Source: Streptomyces toyocaensis (GTDB taxonomy: Bacteria; Actinomycetota; Actinomycetes; Streptomycetales; Streptomycetaceae). Taken from it: 64,000 nucleotides of DNA. Positions 29,268 through 37,633 of this stretch are shown here, piece after piece. The position numbers and the translations under genes were made by a program. The notes beneath the pieces are model-generated. The model was not told where the DNA came from. It worked only from the letters and a program-made list of their open reading frames with translations, and ran no database searches. Location: assembly GCF_000725125.1 (NCBI RefSeq), contig NZ_JFCB01000006.1:1-64000 (forward strand), written 5' to 3'. How positions within the stretch are numbered: position 1 is the first letter of the stretch; every line of letters begins with the position of its first letter.

Positions 29268-29315
29268 CTGCGCGTACGCACAGACTTCGCGAAGGCCGCC
29301 CGAGGGGCGGCCTTC
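29255..29315 (+). terminator. trp attenuator with antiterminator pairing
   Basis: The terminator is gaaggccgccc (29291-29301), loop gag, gggcggccttc (29305-29315), an 11-bp perfect stem followed by ggtggttt. The leader segment ggcggcc (29255-29261), just past the Trp codons, is exactly complementary to ggccgcc (29294-29300) in the terminator's 5' arm, so the two structures are mutually exclusive. This is the classical arrangement for ribosome-mediated attenuation. Confidence 0.88.
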
Positions 29316-29373
29316 GGTGGTTTCCGGGGTCGTTCCTCACCGCTCATGACAGCGACGAGACGAGGAACCCACC

Positions 29374-31254
29374 ATGGACCTGGCACAGCTCCCCGACGAC
29401 GACCGTCCCTTCGCCCTGCTGCGCCGCCGCACGCCGGGACACGACCACGAGGTCGTGGAGTTGCTGATCGGCCCGGTCGCCACCCGCGAGCGTCTGGCCG
29501 ACCTGCCCGACGAGGGGCTGGCCCTCGTCCCCTTCCGGCAGATCCGCGAGCGCGGTTTCGACGTCCGTGACGACGGCACCCCGCTGCTGGTGCTGACACC
29601 CCAGGAGCGGTACGAGTTCCCGCTGGCCCAGGTCCTCGACCGGCTCCCGGCCCATGACGTCCGGGTCGAGGGCGGCGGCTTCGACGTCGGCGACGAGGAG
29701 TACGCGCGGATCGTCGGGCGGGTCCTGGACGAGGAGATCGGGCGGGGCGAGGGCGCCAACTTCGTGATCCGGCGGACGTACGAGGGTGAGATCCCCGGGT
29801 TCGGGCGGGCCGACGCGCTGGCGCTGTTCCGGCGGCTGCTCGAGGGCGAGCGGGGCGCGTACTGGACGTTCGTCGTCCACACCGGGGACAGGACCCTGGT
29901 CGGAGCCAGTCCCGAGGTGCACGTCCGGGCGTCGGGCGGGACGGTCGTGATGAACCCGATCAGCGGGACCTACCGCTACCCGGCCGAGGGGCCGGCCCCC
30001 GAGCACCTGCTGGAGTTCCTCGCCGACGGCAAGGAGATCGAGGAGCTGTCGATGGTCGTCGACGAGGAGCTCAAGATGATGTGCACCGTCGGCGACATGG
30101 GCGGGGTCGTCGTCGGGCCCCGGCTGAAGGAGATGGCGCACCTCGCGCACACCGAGTACGAGCTGCGCGGCCGGTCCTCGCTGGACGTGCGCGAGGTGCT
30201 GAGGGAGACCATGTTCGCGGCGACCGTCACCGGGTCGCCGGTGCAGAACGCCTGCCGGGTGATCGAGCGGCACGAGGTGGGCGGGCGCCGCTACTACGCG
30301 GGCGCGCTGGCCCTCGTCGGCCGCGACGAGGGCGGGGCCCAGACGCTGGACTCCCCCATCCTCATCCGTACCGCCGACATCGACGCCTCCGGGCGGCTGC
30401 GGGTGCCGGTCGGGGCCACGCTGGTGCGCGGCTCGGACCCGGCGGGCGAGGTCGCGGAGACCCACGCCAAGGCGGCCGGGGTGCTGACCGCGCTGGGCGT
30501 GCGGCCCGGGCGGCCGCGCGCGGAGTCCGGACGGCCGGGCCTGGCCGACGATCCCCGGGTGCGGGCGGCGCTGGACGGGCGCAGGGCGTCGCTGGCGCCC
30601 TTCTGGCTGCGGATGCAGGAGCGGTCACAGGCGCTGACCGGTCACGCGCTGGTCGTCGACGGGGAGGACACCTTCACCGCGATGCTCGCCCATGTGCTGC
30701 GCGCCACCGGTCTCGAGGTGAGCGTGCGCCGCTACGACGAGCCGGGCCTGCGGGAGACGGTGCTCGGACACGAGGGCCCGCTGGTGCTGGGTCCCGGACC
30801 GGGCGACCCGTCCGACACGGCCGACCCGAAGATGCGGTTCCTGCGCGGGCTGACCGCCGAGGCCGTCCGGGAGAACCGGCACGGCCTCCTCGGGGTCTGC
30901 CTCGGCCACGAGCTGATCGCGGCCGAGCTGGGCCTGGAGATCGTGCGCAAGGAGGTGCCGTACCAGGGGGCGCAGACGGAGATCGACCTGTTCGGGCGGC
31001 CGGAGACCGTCGGCTTCTACAACAGCTTCGTGGCGCGCTGTGACGAGGACGCCGCGCGGGAGCTGGCCGCGCACGGCGTCGAGGTGAGCCGCACGGCGGG
31101 CGGGGAGGTGCACGCGCTGCGGGGACCCGGTTTCGCGGGCGTCCAGTTCCACCCCGAGTCGGTGCTGACCCTGAACGGCGCGGAGCTCGTGCGGGAGCTG
31201 ATGGGTCAGCTCCGGGGCACCAGCACGTTCTCGGAGCGCCGCCCCGCGGTGTAG
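29374..31254 (+). CDS. trpEG: fused anthranilate synthase (TrpE-TrpG type)
   Basis: A 626-aa fusion converting chorismate to anthranilate. Residues about 1-380 are the chorismate-binding domain (MNPISGTYRYP, DEELKMM, ETMFAATVTGSPV). Residues about 425-615 are a glutamine amidotransferase with the nucleophile in LLGVCLGHE and the HPES dyad near the end. PhzE-like enzymes share this architecture, but the trp leader in front argues for tryptophan supply. ATG 29374 follows GAGGAAC. Its last 49 bp overlap the convergent dehydrogenase gene. Confidence 0.93.
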   Translation: MDLAQLPDDDRPFALLRRRTPGHDHEVVELLIGPVATRERLADLPDEGLALVPFRQIRERGFDVRDDGTPLLVLTPQERYEFPLAQVLDRLPAHDVRVEGGGFDVGDEEYARIVGRVLDEEIGRGEGANFVIRRTYEGEIPGFGRADALALFRRLLEGERGAYWTFVVHTGDRTLVGASPEVHVRASGGTVVMNPISGTYRYPAEGPAPEHLLEFLADGKEIEELSMVVDEELKMMCTVGDMGGVVVGPRLKEMAHLAHTEYELRGRSSLDVREVLRETMFAATVTGSPVQNACRVIERHEVGGRRYYAGALALVGRDEGGAQTLDSPILIRTADIDASGRLRVPVGATLVRGSDPAGEVAETHAKAAGVLTALGVRPGRPRAESGRPGLADDPRVRAALDGRRASLAPFWLRMQERSQALTGHALVVDGEDTFTAMLAHVLRATGLEVSVRRYDEPGLRETVLGHEGPLVLGPGPGDPSDTADPKMRFLRGLTAEAVRENRHGLLGVCLGHELIAAELGLEIVRKEVPYQGAQTEIDLFGRPETVGFYNSFVARCDEDAARELAAHGVEVSRTAGGEVHALRGPGFAGVQFHPESVLTLNGAELVRELMGQLRGTSTFSERRPAV

Positions 31255-32201
31255 TCGAGGACGTTGTTCACCGTGGTCCCGACGATCTGCCCGACGGCGT
31301 CCTCGGTGTAGTACGCCTGGTGGGAGGTGACCAGCACGTTGGGGAAGGTGACGAGGCGGGCCAGGGTGTCGTCGTCGACGGCCTCCAGGGACTTGTCGAG
31401 GAAGAACAGGCCCGCCTCCGCCTCGTACACGTCGAGGCCGACGCCCGTGAAGCGGCCCGCGCGCAGCTCGGTGACGAGGGCCGCGGTGTCGATGAGGCCG
31501 CCGCGGCTGGAGTTCACCAGGATCGCGTCGTCCCGCATCGTCTTCAGGGCGGCGGCGTCGATGAGGTGCTGGGTGGCCGGCATCAGCGGCACGTGCAGGG
31601 AGACGAGGTCGGACTCGGCGAGGAGCTCGTCCTTGGGGACGTAGGTCATGCCGAGTTCCCTGCAGGCGGGGTTCTCGGCGACGTCCCAGCCGAGGAGCCG
31701 CATGCCGAAGCCGTGGGCGATCCGGGCGAACGCCTCGCCGATCTTCCCGGTGCCGAGGACGCCGGCGGTGCGGCCGTGCAGGTCACGACCCATCAGTCCG
31801 TCGAGCCGGAAGTCGAAGTCGCGGGTGCGGGTGGAGGCGCGGACGATCCGGCGGTTGACGGCCATGGCGAGGGTCCAGGCGAACTCGGCGACCGAGTGGG
31901 GCGAGTAGTACGACACCCGGGCGACCGTCAGGCCGAGCCGTTCGGCGACCTCCAGGTCGACGTTGTTGAAGCCGGTGGAGCGCTGGGCGACCATCCGGGT
32001 GCCGCCGGCCGCGAGGTCCGACAGCACCTCGGCGCCGAGGTCGCAGTTGACGCTGGTGGAGATGATCTCGTGGCCGGCCGCGATGGGCGCGGTGTCCGCG
32101 TTGAGGAAGACGTCCAGCCCGCGCACCGGGTGGTGGCCCTCGAAGGCCCGCTCGATCAGGGGCTTCTCGTCCGCCTGCACACCGAACGCCAGGATCTCCA
32201 C
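31206..32201 (-). CDS. D-isomer-specific 2-hydroxyacid dehydrogenase (D-lactate type)
   Basis: A 331-aa NAD-dependent dehydrogenase close to D-lactate dehydrogenases. The NAD fold is VLGTGKIGEAFA, the catalytic Arg lies in NSSRGGLID, a Glu in the YEAEAG region and the His in TSHQAYYTEDA. GTG 32201 is chosen since GGAGGAA lies 7 nt before it; an ATG ten codons upstream has no ribosome site. The gene runs 49 bp into the 3' end of trpEG on the opposite strand, so the two mRNAs are antisense at their tails. Confidence 0.93.
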   Translation of the reverse strand: MEILAFGVQADEKPLIERAFEGHHPVRGLDVFLNADTAPIAAGHEIISTSVNCDLGAEVLSDLAAGGTRMVAQRSTGFNNVDLEVAERLGLTVARVSYYSPHSVAEFAWTLAMAVNRRIVRASTRTRDFDFRLDGLMGRDLHGRTAGVLGTGKIGEAFARIAHGFGMRLLGWDVAENPACRELGMTYVPKDELLAESDLVSLHVPLMPATQHLIDAAALKTMRDDAILVNSSRGGLIDTAALVTELRAGRFTGVGLDVYEAEAGLFFLDKSLEAVDDDTLARLVTFPNVLVTSHQAYYTEDAVGQIVGTTVNNVLDYTAGRRSENVLVPRS

Positions 32202-32290
32202 GGGTCTTCCTCCGGGTGTCGTGCGAATCATTGCCGTACCGGCGAATATACGGGTGCCCCCGGTCCGTCCGGGCCAGGCACGGGGGCGGC

Positions 32291-32983
32291 CTACTCGTCG
32301 TCGAGGCCGCGCTCGATGGCGTAGCGGACGAGTTCCACGCGGTTGTGCAGCTGGAGCTTGCCCAGGGTGTTCTGCACGTGGTTCTGCACGGTGCGGTGGG
32401 AGATGACGAGACGTTCGGCGATCTGCTTGTAGCTGAGGCCCTTGGCGACCAGGCGCAGCACCTCGGTCTCGCGTTCGGTCAGCCGGGGGGCCTCGGTCCC
32501 GCCGTCGGCGGGGGCGGCACCGGCCGGTTCGGAGGCGAGCCGGCGGTACTCGCCGAGGACCAGTCCGGCCAGGCCGGGTGTGAACACCGGGTCGCCGGCG
32601 GCGGTGCGGCGCACGGCGTCCTGGAGGTCCTCGGTGGAGGCGGACTTCAGCAGGTAGCCGGTGGCGCCGGACTTCACGGCCTCCAGGACGTCGGCGTGCT
32701 CGCCGCTGGCCGACAGGACGAGCACCCGGACGGCAGGGTCGGCGGCGACGACCTCCTTGCAGACCTGGACGCCGGGCTTGCCGGGCAGGTTCAGGTCGAG
32801 GACGAGGACGTCGGGTGCGGCGGCCCTGGCGCGGCGCACCGCCTGCTCGCCGTCGCCCGCGGTGGCGACGACCTCGAAGCCGGACTCGGACAGGTCCCGG
32901 GCGACGGCGTCGCGCCACATGGGGTGGTCGTCGACCACCATGACCTTGATCGGCTCCGGGTGCGTCCCGGTGGTGTCCGTCAT
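32291..32983 (-). CDS. macR: NarL/LuxR-type response regulator MacR
   Basis: A 230-aa two-component regulator. The receiver (residues 12-130) has acidic D18-D19, phospho-acceptor D63 and a conserved Lys near 114. The LuxR HTH spans about 165-225 (LTERETEVLRLVAKG onward). Overlaps macS by 4 bp. The pair matches by family and position what I recall as MacRS (SCO2121/SCO2120 region), a regulator of morphogenesis and actinorhodin in S. coelicolor. The gene name rests on that resemblance. No perfect MacR box was seen in this window. Confidence 0.9.
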   Translation of the reverse strand: MTDTTGTHPEPIKVMVVDDHPMWRDAVARDLSESGFEVVATAGDGEQAVRRARAAAPDVLVLDLNLPGKPGVQVCKEVVAADPAVRVLVLSASGEHADVLEAVKSGATGYLLKSASTEDLQDAVRRTAAGDPVFTPGLAGLVLGEYRRLASEPAGAAPADGGTEAPRLTERETEVLRLVAKGLSYKQIAERLVISHRTVQNHVQNTLGKLQLHNRVELVRYAIERGLDDE

Positions 32984-34224
32984 CGCTGCTCCGCCTTCCC
33001 CCGCGGGTCGTTCGCTTCCCGCTTGTCCTTGGGCACCCTCAGCTCGACCTCCGTGCCCTGGCCCGGTACCGAGACCAGTTCCGCGCTGCCGCCGAGGTCG
33101 CGCAGCCGGCCCCGGATGGACAGGGCCACTCCGAGCCGGCCCTCGCCCTCGGCCTGGGCGAGCCGGCCCTCGGGGATGCCGGGTCCGTCGTCCCGGACGG
33201 TGACGACGACCTCGTCCGGTTCGTCCTCGACCAGGATCCACGCGCGTGCCCGGGCACCCGCGTGCCTGCGGACGTTGTCCAGGGCGGCCCCGACGGCGGC
33301 GGCCACCTCCCGTGCGGCGGCGGGTGCGAGCAGCACGGGCGCTCCGGGCTCGGCGAGGGAGACCAGGGCCCCGGCGTGGGGGGCGAGCAGTGCGCGCAGG
33401 TCGGCGGGCCCGTCGTCGGCGGTCTCGTCCTCGTCCCGGTCCACGGCCCGTACGACGGCGCCCTGGGCGGCGTCCTCACTGGCACGGGAGACCGGTACGA
33501 GACCGCCGGAGACCAGGGTGCGCAGCGCCACCTCCTGCTCGCCGGCCAGCCGGCCGAGTTCCGCGGCCTCGCCGCCGATCACCGCGCCGCGCCGCTGCAC
33601 CATCGCCAGCACCTGGAGCACGCTGTCGTGGATGTCCCGCGCGAGGCGCTCCCGTTCCCGGGTCGCGGCCTCGATCTCCAGGGCGCGGGCGAGGGTGCGC
33701 TCGGAGGCGCGGGCGACCTCGACGACGTAGCCGATGGCGATGGAGGCGACCCAGACGAGGATCACGTTGTGCACGGTGTCGCGCGCGGGGCCGCCGCGCT
33801 CGATCAGGTTGGCGACGGCGACGAGGGTGGAGGCGAGGGCCGCCCAGCGCCAGCCGCCCTTGATGGCGAAGGCGAGCACCGATCCCGCGGTCCATATGGA
33901 GGGCAGGGTCGGGCCGCCCGCGTGGACGCGCTCGGCCGCGTCGGCGACGGGGGTGAGCAGGATGCCGGTGAGGGCGAGGGTCAGGTCGGCGGTGAGGAAG
34001 GGCTTGGTGCAGGCGGCGGCGCTCGCGACCTTGGGCAGCGTGGCCAGGGTCCACACCACCAGGACGGCGAAGTAGGCGACGGCGAGCCAGGGGCGGGCGA
34101 ACTCCTCGTGGGCGGCGGCGAACAGACCGACCGCGTACATCATGGTGAGGACCCGGTAGCCGGCGAGCGCACGCCACATCGGTTGCTCGACCGACATGCG
34201 CATGACTCTCTCGCGCCTGGCCAT
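32980..34224 (-). CDS. macS: MacS family sensor histidine kinase
   Basis: A 414-aa sensor with five or six N-terminal helices (residues about 20-170), an HisKA_3 dimerisation domain with phospho-acceptor His199 in ARDIHDS, and a C-terminal HATPase domain with DNVRRHAG and DDGPGIPEG boxes. No large extracytoplasmic loop is present, so it may sense a membrane signal. ATG 34224. The 4-bp overlap with macR means coupled translation; plsC lies 38 bp upstream on the same strand and may be co-transcribed. Confidence 0.92.
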   Translation of the reverse strand: MARRERVMRMSVEQPMWRALAGYRVLTMMYAVGLFAAAHEEFARPWLAVAYFAVLVVWTLATLPKVASAAACTKPFLTADLTLALTGILLTPVADAAERVHAGGPTLPSIWTAGSVLAFAIKGGWRWAALASTLVAVANLIERGGPARDTVHNVILVWVASIAIGYVVEVARASERTLARALEIEAATRERERLARDIHDSVLQVLAMVQRRGAVIGGEAAELGRLAGEQEVALRTLVSGGLVPVSRASEDAAQGAVVRAVDRDEDETADDGPADLRALLAPHAGALVSLAEPGAPVLLAPAAAREVAAAVGAALDNVRRHAGARARAWILVEDEPDEVVVTVRDDGPGIPEGRLAQAEGEGRLGVALSIRGRLRDLGGSAELVSVPGQGTEVELRVPKDKREANDPRGKAEQR

Positions 34225-34262
34225 GTCCCCACGCCCCCTCTGCTCTCCGCCCCGGGCCCCGC

Positions 34263-35081
34263 CTAGGGGCCGGACCGCCGCTCGGTCCGCTCCCGGCCGG
34301 GCTGCTCCATCGCGGCCCGCAGCTTCTCGGCCTGTTCCTTCTCCGCGCGGGCGAGGGCGGCCTTCGCCGACTTCTCCGCTTCCTTCTCGGCCTTCGCCGC
34401 CTCCGCGAGCTGCCGCTTCATGGCGGTGGCGTAGATGTCGACGTACTCCTGGCCGGAGAGCTTCATGATCTCGTACATGACCTCGTCGGTCACCGCGCGG
34501 AGGACGAAGCGGTCGTGCTCCATGCCCTGGTAGCGGCTGAAGTCCAGCGGCCTGCCGATGCGGATGCCCGGCCGCATCAGCTTCGGCCGGACCTGCCCCG
34601 GGGGCTGGATCTTCTCCGTGTCGATCATGGCGACCGGGATCACGGGCGCCCCGGTGGCCAGTGCCACGCGCGCGAGACCGCCCGGCTTGCCGCGGTAGAG
34701 ACGGCCGTCGGGCGAGCGGGTGCCCTCCGGGTAGATCCCGAACAGCTCACCGCGCTCCAGCACCTCTATGCCGCTCTTGATGGCGGCCTCCCCCGCGCCG
34801 CGCGCACCGGAGCGGTCCACCGGGAGCTGGCCCACGCCCTTGAAGAAGGCGGCCGTCAGACGGCCCTTCACACCCGGTGTGGTGAAGTACTCGGCCTTGG
34901 CGATGAAGGTGACCTTGCGGTCCAGCACGGCCGGCAGGAAGAAAGAGTCCGAGAACGACAGGTGGTTGCTGGCCAGGATGGCCGGGCCCTCGGCGGGAAC
35001 GTTCTCCAGGCCCTCCACCCAGGGCCTGAAGGCGAGCTTCAGCGGCCCCCCGATGGCGACCTTCATCGTGCCGTACAACAA
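34263..35081 (-). CDS. 1-acylglycerol-3-phosphate O-acyltransferase (PlsC family)
   Basis: A 272-aa membrane-associated acyltransferase making phosphatidic acid. The NHLSFSD (HX4D) motif, the FTPEGTR-like YPEGTRSPDG and a third GAPVIPVAMIDT block are present. The C-terminal 50 residues are Lys/Glu/Ala-rich coiled coil. TTG 35081 is taken as start: AGGAGG lies 7 nt before it, and it restores the conserved LYGTMKVAIGGPL opening; the ATG five codons later has no ribosome site at the right distance. Confidence 0.9.
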   Translation of the reverse strand: MLYGTMKVAIGGPLKLAFRPWVEGLENVPAEGPAILASNHLSFSDSFFLPAVLDRKVTFIAKAEYFTTPGVKGRLTAAFFKGVGQLPVDRSGARGAGEAAIKSGIEVLERGELFGIYPEGTRSPDGRLYRGKPGGLARVALATGAPVIPVAMIDTEKIQPPGQVRPKLMRPGIRIGRPLDFSRYQGMEHDRFVLRAVTDEVMYEIMKLSGQEYVDIYATAMKRQLAEAAKAEKEAEKSAKAALARAEKEQAEKLRAAMEQPGRERTERRSGP

Positions 35082-35234
35082 CCGAGTGCCTCCTGTGCGT
35101 GTCGGTCAGACCATATCCCGGAGCACCGTCAAAGGACCCGACGGCCCTGGTCGGTGTCAGTGCGGTCGCGTACGGTGAAGGTCCTGCAATCCGTGTGCCG
35201 TCCTTCCCCGGCCGTCATGGCGTGCCGGATTGCT

Positions 35235-35270
35235 TCCCACGCGTCCCACGAGTCCCACGAGTCCCAGGAA
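35235..35270 (+). repeat. 9-bp tandem repeat in the lipase leader
   Basis: Four successive nonamers tcccacgcg, tcccacgag, tcccacgag, tcccaggaa end directly at the Shine-Dalgarno CAGGAGG of the next gene. The repeat could have formed by slippage and may alter leader length between strains. Confidence 0.55.
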
Positions 35271-35283
35271 CAGGAGGCCGAAG

Positions 35284-36081
35284 GTGCCGCTCCTGACCGG
35301 AGCCGAGCCGTTCCGCCACGAGGGCGGCCCGACCGCCGTTCTCCTCTGCCACGGCTTCACCGGTTCGCCGCAGTCGCTGCGCCCCTGGGCGGAGCATCTC
35401 GCCGAGCACGGTCTGACCGTCTCGCTGCCGCTGCTCCCCGGGCACGGCACCCGCTGGGAGGACCTCGGGGTCACCGGCTGGCAGGACTGGTACGCGGAGG
35501 TGGACCGCGAGCTCCGCCTGCTGCGGGTCCGCAGCGCCCGGGTGTTCGTTGCCGGACTGTCGATGGGCGGCGCGCTGGCGCTGCGGCTGGCCGCCCGGCA
35601 CGGTGACGCGGTGAGCGGGGTGATGGTCGTCAACCCGGCGAACAAGGTGCACGGTGTGGCCGCGCACGCCCTCCCGGTGCTCCGGCATCTCGTCCCCGCG
35701 ACCAAGGGCATCGCGAGCGACATCGCGAAGCCGCTGAGCAGGGAGCTGGGATACGACCGGGTGCCGCTGCACGCGGCGCACTCCCTGCGGAACTTCTTCC
35801 GGCTCGTCGACGGGGAACTCCCCCAGGTCACCCAGCCGCTGCTGCTGATGCGCAGCCCGCAGGACCACGTGGTGCCGCCCGCGGACTCGGCGCGGATCCT
35901 CGGCCGGGTGTCGTCGACGGACGTCACGGAGATCCTGCTGGAACAGAGCTATCACGTGGCGACGTTGGACCATGACGCGGAGCGGATCTTCCGGGAGAGC
36001 ACCGCGTTCATCGGCCGGCTGGCACCCGGCGCCGTCAAGGAGCCCGGTCTCGGCAAGGAAGGGACGACCAGAGGTGGCTGA
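35284..36081 (+). CDS. alpha/beta hydrolase, monoacylglycerol lipase/carboxylesterase type
   Basis: A 265-aa serine hydrolase like Bacillus Est30 carboxylesterases. The oxyanion HG is in LLCHGFTGS, the nucleophile is S93 in GLSMGG, with D194 (SPQDHV) and H224 (SYHVATLD) completing the triad. GTG 35284 is chosen because CAGGAGG lies 6 nt upstream; the longer in-frame reading would translate the 9-bp repeats. It overlaps the next gene by 8 bp and is divergent from plsC, which fits a lipid-turnover neighbourhood. Confidence 0.92.
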   Translation: MPLLTGAEPFRHEGGPTAVLLCHGFTGSPQSLRPWAEHLAEHGLTVSLPLLPGHGTRWEDLGVTGWQDWYAEVDRELRLLRVRSARVFVAGLSMGGALALRLAARHGDAVSGVMVVNPANKVHGVAAHALPVLRHLVPATKGIASDIAKPLSRELGYDRVPLHAAHSLRNFFRLVDGELPQVTQPLLLMRSPQDHVVPPADSARILGRVSSTDVTEILLEQSYHVATLDHDAERIFRESTAFIGRLAPGAVKEPGLGKEGTTRGG

Positions 36082-36655
36082 GCACGACTCGGACCGTGAG
36101 GGCCGCGAGCCGGAGGAGAAGGGCACCCCCCTCGACGAGGCCGCCGCGTGGGAGGCGATCGTCGCCGGGTACGGGGAGGAGCCGCCGGACCCGCCGGGCG
36201 CCAAGCCGTTCAAGTCCGTCGAGGACCTGGCGCTGCTGGAGACCGAGACCAACGCGGAGGACGGTGTCGAGGCCGAGGCGCCGCCGCGGAAGGCCGAGGA
36301 CAAGCCGGCCAAGCCGCTCGGCGGCTCCGTCTCCTTCGCCCCCGGGGTCGGCCCGCGTGACTACAGCGTGCAGGAGTCCTCGGACGACGACCTCGACGAG
36401 ACCGACGAGGGCCACTTCGTACCGCCGGAGCCGCCGCCGCTGCCGGACGCGGACGTCACCTCGAAGTTCGCCTGGCTCGGCGTCCTGGGCGGCCCGGTGC
36501 TCCTGCTGCTGGCGATCCTGCTCGGCTGGGAGATGACCTGGTGGCTGAGCACGCTGTGCATCGGCGGCTTCCTGGGCGGCTTCGCCACGCTGGTGATGCG
36601 CATGCGCACGGACGACGAGGACGACGACGACCCGGGCCGGGGCGCGGTGGTCTGA
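36074..36655 (+). CDS. acidic protein with two C-terminal membrane helices
   Basis: A 193-aa protein, no named family recognised. Residues 1-125 are strongly acidic and probably disordered (many Glu, Asp, Pro). Two adjacent helices occupy about 134-152 and 157-178, followed by a Met-Arg-Met-Arg motif and a poly-Asp tail. GTG 36074 overlaps the lipase stop by 8 bp, so expression is coupled. It meets the convergent phosphatase gene with 6 bp between stops. Function unknown. Confidence 0.8.
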   Translation: MAEHDSDREGREPEEKGTPLDEAAAWEAIVAGYGEEPPDPPGAKPFKSVEDLALLETETNAEDGVEAEAPPRKAEDKPAKPLGGSVSFAPGVGPRDYSVQESSDDDLDETDEGHFVPPEPPPLPDADVTSKFAWLGVLGGPVLLLLAILLGWEMTWWLSTLCIGGFLGGFATLVMRMRTDDEDDDDPGRGAVV

Positions 36656-36661
36656 CCGCGG

Positions 36662-37417
36662 CTAGGCGGCCGGCACCCTGAGGGCGGCCAGGACCGGGAG
36701 ATGGTCCGTGGCCGCCGCGAGGTCGCGCCCGCTCACGCCGGGCTGCTCCAGCGGCACCCCGCAGCCGAGCACCTCGACGCCCTTGGTGGCGAAGAGGGCG
36801 TCGATCCGCCGGTGCGGTGCGTCGCGGGTCCAGGTGTGCTCGCCGCCCCAGGGTGCCGCCGCCCGGCAGTCGGTGAGTGACTCGGCCAGCCGCCGGAAGG
36901 TGCGCCCCTCCGGCCGCTCGTTCAGGTCGCCCCCGGCCACGGCGTGCTCCACGCCCATCCCGGCGAGCCGGTCGAGCAGCATCCCGCCCTGCTCGTACCG
37001 CTCGTCCTGCCGCAGGGACAGATGACAGCTCAGCACGCCGATCCGGGCCCCGCCGAACCGTACGACGGCGGTGGCGAACCCGCGCCGGTGCTGCCCCGGG
37101 GTGAGCGGCAGCAGCACGTCCTCGGTGCGCTCGACGCCGGCCCGCAGGGAACACAGGATCGCGGGCCCGGCGGCGGTGGCACCTCCGGAGAGGACCACCA
37201 GCCCCGACGCGGAGGCGAGCCGGGCGAGCTTCTTGCGCCACCGGAAGAACCGCGGGGCCTCCTGCAGCAGGACCACATCGGGCGCGCAGGCGGTGATCAC
37301 CCGGGCGAGAGCGGCGGTGTCGTCCCGCATCGAACGGATGTTGTAACTCAGAACCCGGATGACGGCCGAACCGTCGGACTCGGTCCGGGAGTCGGGCAGC
37401 AGCGGAGTCGTCGCCAT
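36662..37417 (-). CDS. endonuclease/exonuclease/phosphatase family protein
   Basis: A 251-aa DNase I-fold phosphoesterase. Metal and phosphate motifs are VLSYNIRSMRDD near the N terminus, LLQEA, SCHLSL, GGDLNERP and the terminal ATDHLPVLA. No signal peptide, so probably intracellular. It could cleave nucleic acid, phosphoinositide or a phosphodiester metabolite; the family does not say which. ATG 37417 is used; TTG 37426 upstream is less likely. Confidence 0.9.
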   Translation of the reverse strand: MATTPLLPDSRTESDGSAVIRVLSYNIRSMRDDTAALARVITACAPDVVLLQEAPRFFRWRKKLARLASASGLVVLSGGATAAGPAILCSLRAGVERTEDVLLPLTPGQHRRGFATAVVRFGGARIGVLSCHLSLRQDERYEQGGMLLDRLAGMGVEHAVAGGDLNERPEGRTFRRLAESLTDCRAAAPWGGEHTWTRDAPHRRIDALFATKGVEVLGCGVPLEQPGVSGRDLAAATDHLPVLAALRVPAA

Positions 37418-37447
37418 AGGGATCAAGATACGCCGACCCGCTCGGCG

Positions 37448-37633
37448 TCACGCCTCGATACGGTCGAGGAAGTCACGCCACGCCTCCGGGGAGACGGCGA
37501 AGCGCGGCCCGTCCTGCGTCTTGGAGTCCCGTACGTGCACTCCCGTGGAGGAGAAGGCCACCTCCACACAGCTGTCTCCCTCGGACCCGCTGTAGCTGCT
37601 CTTGAACCAGTCCAGCCCGCCGACGATGTTCAT
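37448..37633 (-). CDS. DUF397 small protein
   Basis: A 61-aa protein with the DUF397 signature: W-F-K-S-S-Y-S at residues 9-15, C-V-E-V-A, then VHVRDSK and the terminal AWRDFLDRI. These actinobacterial proteins pair with DUF5753-type XRE regulators (as in the whiJ and abaA-like loci) and are thought to oppose them. It overlaps the upstream XRE gene by 4 bp, the usual arrangement. Confidence 0.93.
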   Translation of the reverse strand: MNIVGGLDWFKSSYSGSEGDSCVEVAFSSTGVHVRDSKTQDGPRFAVSPEAWRDFLDRIEA

